From Chlamydomonas sphaeroides (Eukaryota > Chlorophyta > Chlorophyceae > Chlamydomonadales > Chlamydomonadaceae): a DNA stretch of 10,339 bases. The notes under the pieces were generated by a model. The model was not told where the DNA came from, ran no database searches, and worked only from the letters and a program-made list of their open reading frames with translations. Shown one piece after another: positions 1-9,300 of this stretch. The stretch covers positions 2,751 to 13,089 of the forward strand of contig BDDC01001542.1 of NCBI GenBank assembly GCA_001662425.1, written 5' to 3'. A program made the position numbers and the translations under genes. How positions within the stretch are numbered: the stretch's first letter is position 1; each line of letters opens with the position of its first letter.

Positions 1-171
1 GGTGAGGAAGGCGCCAGGGGCAGGGGCCTGGACACTGCGGGGCATGCGTCTGGGTCCCCGCTCGGGTTGGGACAGGAAACTGCTCCTGCTGCGGCCCCTG
101 CTGCATGCGCATGCGTCCATTTTAAGATCCAGACCGCACGTGGCAGGCATGCGGGCACCGGGATCCCGCAC
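1..171 (-). other. Downstream intron, partial (left edge)
   Basis: Begins with donor GTGCGG after exon 29 and runs off the window. No codons for motif V are found. It contains the partner half of an inverted repeat with the end of exon 29. Confidence 0.8.
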
Positions 172-180
172 CTGGATCTT
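124..180 (-). repeat. Inverted repeat over the exon 29 donor
   Basis: AAGATCCAG at 124-132 is the reverse complement of CTGGATCTT at 172-180, which is the last nine bases of exon 29. In the transcript the exon end could pair with intron sequence about 40 nt downstream and enclose the 5' splice site in the loop. Confidence 0.6.
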
Positions 181-356
181 GCACTCCACGTAGAGCCGCT
201 CCACCAGCGAGCGGTCGCTGTCCTTGAGGCCGGCGTGGTGCAGGCCGATGCCGAACTGCAGGCAGTGGCGCAGCGCCGAGTCCTTGACGCCCGGCAGCAG
301 CGCCTCCAGCTCGGACTCGGGCATGTGCAGCCACTGCTGGGGGCGGTAGTCGGCCA
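172..356 (-). CDS. ASCC3: Exon 29 (last in window): cassette 2 HHAGL
   Basis: Two bases plus 61 codons: ADYRPQQWLHMPESELEALL, CLQFGIGLHHAGLKDSDRS, VERLYVECKIQ. FGIGLHHAGL is the conserved step before motif V. The next exon should start with motif V (LIATSTLAWG-like); it is not present in 1-171, so the following intron leaves the window. Donor CAG|GTGCGG. Confidence 0.96.
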
Positions 357-3300
357 CTGGGGGGTGGGGGGGGCGAGGGGATGTACCGAGGGAGTAGCGA
401 ACTAGTGAGTGGGGATTGGGGAGAGGAGGGCAGAGGGGGAAGTAGGGTTTTGCGTGTCCGCCGAAGGCCCATCGACGTGTGAGCAGTGCGGTAGCGTGCG
501 GTAGGAAAGAGGCGACTGTCGGGGGCCGTCGGGGATGTGCTCCGTGGGGTGCATAAGCAGGGCACTGCGCCGCCTCACCCGCGTAGGTGATGAGGTCCAG
601 CGCGGTGAGCCGCGTCTGGCGGCGCGACGACACGAACACCAGCACCGGCTTGATGGGCGAGTGCACCTGCGGGCGGGGTAGGGGAGAGGGGAGAGGCGAG
701 AGGGGAGGGCAAAGGAGACGATGCTTTAGGGCTGGTTACGGATGGCGGGCGTGTCCCCCCACCCCTCCCTATCCGCCTGCCCCGTATTCCCCATGCGTCT
801 CCACCCCCCGGGACCTTCGTCACTGCTTTCGCAACCTCTACCCATTTTATAGCCCCCCCCCCCACACACACACCTGGATGGCTGCGTACGCGGGCTTATT
901 CATCGAGGCCATGCGCGGGCAGTAGAACTTGCCTGGGTAGCCCTGGGGGCGCAGGTGGAGGGGGTACGAAGGCGCGCTTGACCTCTTGAGAAGGCCGCAA
1001 CAAGCGCATGGCTGTCAGGGGTCGTACAATGCTTACTTAGGGCCGCACGTGCGCCCCACCTGGATGTGCGCCTCCAGGGGCACGGGCCGCACGCTCGGCT
1101 TGAAGTTGAAGAGGCCCGCGGGGCCGATGCCCAGCCAGTCCGCCAGGTCCTGGGGGCGAGCGGGGAGGGGGTGACCCAGAGGGCAGCCGAGATAGAGGGC
1201 CATGTGTGCGCCTGGTGCGCTTGGTGCGGCCCCTCTCCCCGTCCCTCTGGACCTGCCTCCCTGCCCCCCCTGCCACACACCTGCGCGTTAGCGAGCGCTG
1301 TGGACAGCCCCACGAAGCGCACTCCCTGGCCCGTCTGCGCCGCGATGTACCTGGGGGGGAGTGGCGTGGGGGTAGGGGGACAGGAATTGTAAGAGGGTGC
1401 CGGTGCGAGGAGCGAAACGAGAGGCATGCAGCGCTGTCCCCGTGTGGCCCTGCCGCCCCCGCACCTCATGCGGCTGACGATGACCTCCAGGATGGGGCCG
1501 CGGTCGGCTCCCAGCAGGTGGATCTCATCGATGATGAGCAGCCCCACCTGGGGAGGGACGCGCGAGGGGGAACGGGCGAGGACGAGGGAAGATCGTGGTT
1601 GAAATCACTCCGCATACCCTGCGCCTCACCCCCCTAAGCCTCCGGTCCCTCCTATGCCGTCCCCCCTGGCCCCCTCCATCCCCCCCCCTCCCCACCTTCT
1701 TGACGTAGCCCCTGGTCTGCCACGCGCGGCTGATGCCGTCCCACTTCTCGGGCGTGCAGATGATGATGTCGGCCGCCAGCAGCGCGCGCAGGTCGGGCGT
1801 GTAGTCGCCTGGCCAGGATGCGGACACGGGGATGTACCATGGGAGTAACGAACTAGTTGCGAACCTCCGAGCGTAACACGGGGAGGATGCGGACACGGGG
1901 AGGACGTGCGAGAGCCGAGTAAGCGCCGGCCTCACCCCTTGTCGGCTGTGAGCGCCCTTCCCTCCCAGCTATGCTCCTCAGTGAAATCCGTCCCAGCCGC
2001 AACCCACACCGCACACCTCTCTCCCCAAACCCCACTCCCAGTCCCCCGGCACGCAAACAGGGGCTCGCGCTGCGTCCCTTGGCCGTCACGGCCCGACCCT
2101 CTCCCCCAAGCCCCATTTGCAGGCCCCCAGCCCGCAATGTGCCTCGCGCAGACAAAAACCGCACCCACCCCACCCCACTCCTCCCTCACCCCTCCTCTAA
2201 CCCCCTGCCCCAGCCGCGCTCGCACCCGTCAGCTCGCACATCTTCTTGCCCAGCAGGGGGCACAGCCGCTCGCCCCAGTCGGTGATGCGCTCACGAACCA
2301 GCGCCTGGGGGGAGGGGAGGGGCGGGTGGCGGTAGTGTGCGAGGAGTCACGGGCGCTGGTCACGACGGGAGGTGAGTATACATCATATATACAATAGATG
2401 ACACATATCAAACAGGCCTGCTGAGATAGAACAGACCCTTTAGAGAGTCCCCGCGCTCGTCCGGCGCCGCGTGGATGACTAGCTACGTCCGCCGCCCTGC
2501 CCTGCCTTCCAAACGCACCAACACATCCGCCATCCTGCCCTCACTTGTACACGCACACCCCACATGCACCCTGGCCGCCTCCATCCTCCTTTCCTTCCCT
2601 GCCTCCCTCTCTCCGCTCCTCCACCTGCCTTTCCCCTCCCTCCCCCTCCCGCCCCTGCCTCTCCCCGCCCTGTCCCCCACACCTTGAGCGGCGCCACGTA
2701 GATGACCTTGGACCCCGGATGCGCGGTCCACAGCCGCATCATGGTCAGCTCGCTGCTGATGGTCTTGCCTGAGGGGAGGGAGGGGCAGGGGGAGGGGCGG
2801 GGGGAGGAGGGCAGGGGAGGGCAGGGATTGGCGGGGAAGGATGCGTGCGTGTCAGCGTGTGAAGTCAGTGTAAGCGGCAACGGCGCAATGTGTGCCGTTG
2901 TGGGGAGACCAGCGGTCACGTCCACCCACGAGCCACTGGGCGCCCTCCGCTCAGCCATTCCCTCTGCCAGCCCTAGCTGCATTTTAAGCGCCCTGAAGCG
3001 CCCTCTGCCAGCCCTAGCAGCACACGAGCGCCCCGGCACCCCCCCCCTTCACCCGAGCCCGTGGGTCCTCCCAGCAGCGGGTACAATTCTACACCTTGAT
3101 CCTCACATGGTCCGGCACTCTCGCATCCACGCACGCACTACACAGCTACCCACCATCACATCCGCATCCCCCGCCCCTCACCCGAGCCCGTGGGCGCGCC
3201 TAGCAGCACGTTCTCGTCCGTGTGGTACAGCGTGTGGAAGGCCTGGGTCTGTGGGGTGTAGCGGAGGGGGAGCAAAGGCGGGGGACTCAGGGGGTGCAGC

Positions 3301-6300
3301 GTGTCAAAGGCGCGCACCCACGGGGGCGCGGCGTGCGTATTCAAGGCGTGCGGCTCCGTTGGGGTGGGCGCGGGGCTGCGCCTGCACGTGGGCGAGGTCC
3401 TGGGTCCCCCCACCCACCCACCCACCTGGATAGGGTTGAAATGCGTGAAGCGGCCGGCGTAGAGGGTCTCGTAGGGCTTGCTGCGCAGCGCCGACAGCGG
3501 CAGCGGGTCCAGGTCCAGCAGCTCTTGGGGGGAGGAGGGTTGGGAGCGGGCAGGGAGGGCCGGGCGGGTTGAGGCAGCCAACAAGCATGCAAAGCAGCCG
3601 AGCCGCTGCGAGGCGCCGCCCGGTCCAACCTCCGTCGCCCCCCTGCCGTCGTGAGTACCGAAGGACGTCGCGAAGGTTAGATCCCTCCTCCCCCCCCCCA
3701 TGTTTCCGCGCCCCTCGCCCCCTTGCCCCCTCGCCCCCTTGGCCCCCGTCCAGCCCCACCCGTGTGCGGCGGCATTCGCTCTGGCAGGATGAGGCCCGCG
3801 AACGACAGCTCCAGCCAGGCCTCGGCGCCCAGCCAGCTGTCGGCCACCGCGTGCACAAAGTACTGCGGCGGCAGCGGCTCGAAGATGGGGATGGTGAAGG
3901 CCAGGCGGTGCGGCTCGGACTCGCGGGCCATCTTCTTGGTCAGCAGCCAGATCTGGGGGCGGAGTGGGGCGAGGCGGGGCAGGTGACGGGAGGGGAGCGG
4001 CGGTACCGGCAGCGACTGGTGGGCGTCCGCTCGCTGTAGTCCATGTGGTCGTTGATGGAGTCCTCCATCCAGGCCAACAACGCCATGGCCCATGCGACAT
4101 GACACACTTGATCATGAAGTCACATGTGCAGTCACGCACACACATACACACATACATATGGCCGCAGCCCCCCCCCCCTGTCGCACCTCGCTGTGGTAGA
4201 TGTGCTCGTTGTTCGAGTCCTCCACCCAGATGTGCCATCGCATGCCGCTGCCGTGCTGCCGGTCGCGCCACTCAAAGGCGGCGGCGATGGACAGCTGGAT
4301 GCGCAGCACGGTGCGCGTGATGGGCTGCAGCTGGGCGCTCATCTCCAGCGTGGGGAAGGCCGCCACGCAGCCCTTGACGACCGAGCCTGGGGCCGGCAGG
4401 GTGGGCGGGTGGAGGGAGGCAGGTACGGGGCGGACGGGGGCCGCCGAACACCTTCCCGTTCCTCGCCCCGCCGGCGCTCTTCTACGACCCAACGATCCCA
4501 GCCGACCATGCCCCACCCAAGCCCCCGGCCCAAGGCCTCAAGGCCACAGGCGGCTCACCCGCCGCGGGGTGCCGCAGCAGCGAGCCGATCTCCGCTGCCT
4601 CCATGTGGTACAGCTGGTCGATGTCCAGCTGGGGGCCGGGGAAAGGGAGGGGAGAGGGAGGCGGGAGGGAGGGGTGTGGCAGGATTGGTGTCACGCAGCG
4701 ACGACTCCCGGCCCAGGCCCCCCCTGCGCCCCCTCCTCCCCCAACACGCACCGTCCCCGCCGCTCTCCCACGCCAAGCCGTATGCCCACCCCCGACCCCC
4801 AACCCCTCCCCCCCTCCCGCTCCAGCTCACCCTCCTGTCCTCGATCTTCTGCATCAGCTCCGGCCCCAGCCCGGGGGTGCCCTCGAACTGCCGCAGCGGG
4901 TGGTTGGTAGGCGCCGGCCACAGCCGCAGCTCCAGCGCCTTGGCCAGCGTGAGGCACTTGTCGGCCATGCTGCTCCACTTGCGGCTGCGGGGGAAGGCGG
5001 GGAGCGGCGACGGAAAGCGGCAAGGGGCCGGTGAGGGACAAGAGGAAGGCCGGTTGCCGGGGGACGGCAGCTGCCGGCAGCACCAAGGCGGGATGGCGGG
5101 CGCGGAGAGGTGTGCGGATGGGGAGAGAGGAGGCACGGGCAGGGGAGGTTGGGTCCGGAGGCAGGGAGGGGTGTGAGCGCAAGGCGCCAGGGCCGCACCA
5201 GCCACAGGGTTAATGCAATGGCCGTAGAAGGCCCAGATCCCGCCAGATCCGGCCCCCCCTCACCGCAGGCAGATCTCGAAGATGGCCCTCATGATGCGCG
5301 GCGCGTTCTGGCTGACGTACATGAGGTCGGCGGTGAGGGAGAAGGACTCCACCCGGGCGCGGCTGATCCAGGCCTGCGGGTGGGTGGGGGGGTTGCAGGC
5401 AACACACCGGGGTGTGCGTGTGGGATGGCGAACGCAGCGATGCTTCAGAATAGCATAATAGCTTCAAATGCTTCAAATGCTTCAAATGCTTCAAATGCTT
5501 CAAATGCTTCAAATGCTTCAAATGCTTTAAAAATAGCGACCAATCTCCCCCCCCCCACCTGCATGAGCACGTTGGCCTTGCCCGCCTTGTTGTCGTTGCC
5601 GCCGATGCCCTTGACCGGGTACGGCACCCTGCGGCCAATCTCGTCCAGCTCTGCCAGCTCCTCCTCGCGCAGCTGCCAGGGGTGCAAGGGGCGGCGGAGG
5701 GGGGCGGATGGGGGATGGGCTTGGGTACGTGCCAGACCTAGCGCTCCCACACGGCATACATACTTTATACAATGGATACCACACTCTGCTTTTCGACAGC
5801 GCCAGCCCCCCGGGCCGCACCACGAGCCTCTCGCCACCTGAATGCACCATACGTCTCATGCAATATGATGACAATATAATGCAACATTATGAAAGAAATG
5901 AAACTGATCGACAGCGCCAGCCACCTGGGCCGCACCATGAGCTGCTCAAACTCTGCGCTCTGCGCCACCATGGCCAGGATGTCGGCCTCGCTCATGTGGG
6001 GCTTGAGCAGGCCGTTGAAGGTGACCTGGGGGCGGAAAGGGAGGGCGGGAGAGGGGAGGGGGAGGGCGGGAGAGGGGGGGGGCAGCGGTGGGGGCGAGGT
6101 CAAGGGTTATGGGGGACGTTTCGCGTGTGCGCCTGCCTGGGCGCTGGCTAGCCGTAGGCCGGCGGACTAGGCGTGGCGCTAGTGCGGTCCAGTACTACAC
6201 ATGGGCGACCACCGTACACTGTACTGTCAACCTCATACGGTATGGTACGGACCATGCTGGCTGCCTTGATGTAGTAGTGGCTGGCCACGCGGCCCAGCTC

Positions 6301-9300
6301 CGTGACGTACAGCGCGCCGCTGCGCTCGTCCCACACCGCCATCTGGCTGTCCCGCAGCTGCTTGGCTGCGTTGACCACCACGTCCCGCTTGTAGACTGGG
6401 GTGGGGGTGGGAGTGGTAGGGACGTGCGGGAGCGGGAAGGGCGGGAGAGGTGGGAGAGGAAGGAGCGATGGGGGTTGGGGAGGTGAGTTGCTGATGCGCA
6501 GCGGGCCTCCACTGCTCGTGCGACGCAGGCCACCCACCACCGCCTGGCTGTTGCACATCCGGTACCCGAGCGGAGCGTCACGCAGGCACCCGTGCATGCC
6601 TGCCGTACCCGTACTGCCGTACTGCTCACCGTCCAGCCCGGGGTCCAGCACCAGCTGGTCGTACGTGATGCCGTACGCCAGCGGGTTGCGCTCCAGGCGG
6701 CGGGCCAGGTAGGAGTAGCCCAGCCAGGCCACCGCCTCGCGTACGTTGGTGACCGAGCCCAGCACAATCTCTGAGGGCAGCGGGGAAAGGGAGGGAGGCA
6801 GGGAGGCAGGCACGGTGCGGTCGGACGTGAGGGTATCAGATGGGTAGAGGTTGCGAAATGGGTAGAGGGTGCTGTCGGACATGGGGTGGGGGGGAAGGCA
6901 GGGTTTGCGGTTGGGAAGGCTGGGCCAGGTCGTTCCTGGCCGAGCAGGTGGGGCAGCAGGCGGGAGCTGGCTTGGGCGCAAAGCCAGACATGTTTTCTTG
7001 GGGGACTCTTGAGGGAGGCCGCCTGCCACCCGCGTCCAGGTGTCGGTCCACGCGGCCACGAGCCCGGGCACGAACCCTGGCGGCTTTACCCCCCGCTCAC
7101 CCGCGTTGAGGTTGTCCACCATGTACTTCTTGAACTGGCTCTCGATGGCGCTCTGGGGCGTGGGGCGGCGCGGGGGCAGCAAGAGGCGTGGCCCAGCCAC
7201 CACACGAGTGAACTGCGCCCAGGCCGTGCTGAGCAATTCCCCGACATCCCCTGTGTCCTGCATCAATGCTTTGCCCAATATATGCATGCACATAGGCGTA
7301 GTTGGTCAAGGATATGTCGCACCTGGTGTGTGAGCATGCCCAGGTAGTGCGCCAGCTTGTCGTGGGAGGTGATGATGATGCCCAGGCCTGGGAGGGAAGG
7401 AGCGCGTGTGTGCGAACAAGGGTGAGCAGCAGGACGGCGCGGGCCCGTGCTGCTGCTGCTGCTACCCGCCGAGGCCACGCGGGCCCCTCACCCCCGCCCG
7501 CCCCTCCCACGCCACCCCCACGCACCGCTGTCCTCGAACTGCGGGCGGCCCGCGCGCCCAAAGATCTGCTGCACGTCCAGCATGCCCAGGTCCGCGAAGC
7601 CGCCCTTCTGCGCGTCGTACACCTGTACGACAGCGTGCGGACACGTACGAAACGCGTGCACAGCGGTGGTGCTAGGCGCCGGCCCTGGCGCGGCCTCCGA
7701 GGCGCTCGCGACCCAACTGCGGGCCCTCCCAGCGCCGCGCCATCCTCAGCTCGCCCTGACCCACAGCAGCGTCACCTTGCTACCACGCCCTCAAGCAGCG
7801 TCCCACGATGCCACGCAGCCGCTCCTTGCAGCGGGCCGTGTGTGATGCATCGCGGCCGCCCGGCCCCCACACCCCTGCTAACCCGCCCCACCTGCGTGCC
7901 CTTGATGATGACGGTGTGCGCCGGCAGGTTGACGCCCCACGCCAGCGTGGCCGTGCACACCAGCACCCGCAGCAGCCCCTCCGCGAACAGGCGCTCGGTG
8001 AGGGTGCGGTCGGGGCGCAGCATGCCCGCGTGATGCATGCCGAAGCCCAGGTCGAACAGCTCCGCCATCTCGCGGTTCCTGAAGGGGGTGGGCGGGGGCG
8101 GGCGGGAAGCGGAGGGGGTGGGTGTGGGGGTGGTCAGGGGCCGGCGGGGTGTGGGGTGTCACGCAGCCGGCTGATGCGGCACGCACAAGGACGCCGTCAC
8201 CAAGCACGCACGCGAGCCTGGTCGTGTCGCGCTCCACGACTCCCCCTTCCCCCCCGGCTGTGAGAGCGCAAGCCGTCCACCCGCGCCTGCGCCTGCGCCT
8301 GCGCTCGCGCACGTCCTTGGCCCACCGCCTGCCCTCCCCGTCCACCCACGTCGACCCTTTCCCCCATGCCTGCTCCTCCCCCGCCCCCTGCCCCCCCGCC
8401 CCAGAACCTGCTCTTGCGGCCGTCCTCGGTCAGCAGGCCCACGCTCCACTAACCCTAGCTCCCCCTTCTCTCCTCCCCCACACGGACCCCCTGCCCCCCC
8501 TCCGTACCTGCTCTTGCGCACGTCCTTGGCGAACAGGCCATACTTGTCGTTGTCCCTCGTGTCCAGCAGCCCGCCGTCGCCGCCCTTGGCCGCCAGGTCG
8601 GCCAGCACGCGGGCGGTCTTGCCCGTGTCCTTGCGGCTGTGCACAAACACCATGACCTGGTGCCAGGAGGGGGAGGGGGAGGGGAGGGGAGGGGGCGAGG
8701 AGGAGCCGATGGAGGAGGGGGGGCAAGCGGATGGTGGCGGCGAGCGCAGCACCCAGGCGATGCACACCGCACGCGGCTGCCGGGTGCAACGCCAGCCGCC
8801 AGCCGCCAACCGCCAGCCGCCAACCGCCAGCCGCCAACCGCCAACCGCCAACCACACCTGATAGCCCTGCTTGAGTGACTCGATCATCTGGCCGGGGGGG
8901 AGCGGGGGGGAGCGGGGGGAGGGGGGGATGTACCACGTAGGGCACGTACGGTGAGCGGCGAAGGGCGGCGAGGGGCGTGAGGGCGAGCGGCGCCGCGCGG
9001 CTTGGCTGGCGCCGCTGCCCGCTCCGGCGATGCGCTGCTGCCGATGAGCTGCCTGCGCCGCCGCCTGCTGCTGCTGCCTGCCCGCCCCAATGCGAACGTA
9101 GCCTGCCATGGGACTTGTTCGCTGTCCTCGCCACCTCGTTACCCATTACATACCCCCGCCCCGCCCCCCCCCCATGCGCACCTTGTTGTAGCAGACCTCG
9201 TTCATGAGGTTGGTGCGCGCCAGGTAGTTCTTCTCGCTCACGCCCACAAACTGCATCTCAAGCGGCACCGGCCGGTAGGAGGCGTCAAAGTGGAACAGGC

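Larger units (their letters stand above)
1809..2225 (-). other. Intron 22 (417 nt)
   Basis: Between exons 22 and 23. Contains the 30-nt block shared with intron 28 near its acceptor and an 18-nt direct repeat (1815-1832, 1884-1901). The rest is C-rich on the plus strand with no recognisable gene. Confidence 0.8.
2769..3181 (-). other. Intron 20 (413 nt), splits Walker A of cassette 2
   Basis: Between exons 20 and 21. Contains a copy of the exon 20 end with donor (3049-3078) and a 22-nt tandem pair (2960-2981, 3001-3022). Reading through the true donor reaches a TGA after eight further complete codons, so retention would truncate the protein. Confidence 0.85.
8079..8507 (-). other. Intron 5, longest complete intron (429 nt)
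   Basis: Lies between exons 5 and 6. Donor is the unusual GTACGG. Besides C- and G-rich filler it carries two decayed copies of the exon 5 end (8407-8439 and around 8307-8321), so much of its extra length may come from local duplication. No gene seen on either strand. Confidence 0.85.

Noticed and set aside
1..171. Exon with motif V of cassette 2
   Set aside because: No frame on the minus strand gives anything like TLAWGVN; the sequence is intronic.
2702..3433. 243-codon open frame on the plus strand, and similar long plus-strand frames such as 4124-5176
   Set aside because: They run across minus-strand exons and introns alike, have low-complexity Pro/Arg/Ala/Gly composition and no recognisable domain. 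In such GC-rich DNA stops are rare, so these are shadows.
3156..4271. 371-codon continuous minus-strand frame as a single coding exon
   Set aside because: It includes true exon frames only in pieces (exons 19 and 20) joined by intron translation. Homology, GT-AG boundaries and phases show separate exons.
5461..5523. CRISPR array
   Set aside because: Units are 9 bp, directly adjacent with no spacers, and sit in an intron of a eukaryotic gene.
7215..7245. Copy of exon 8 end in intron 8
   Set aside because: Shares GCCCAGG and GTGC with the exon but only about 14 of 20 bases with a gap; not convincing.
9110..9145. Copy of exon 3 end in intron 3
   Set aside because: CTTGTT and ACCTCGTT recur in the right order but with a large internal gap; identity too weak to separate from chance.
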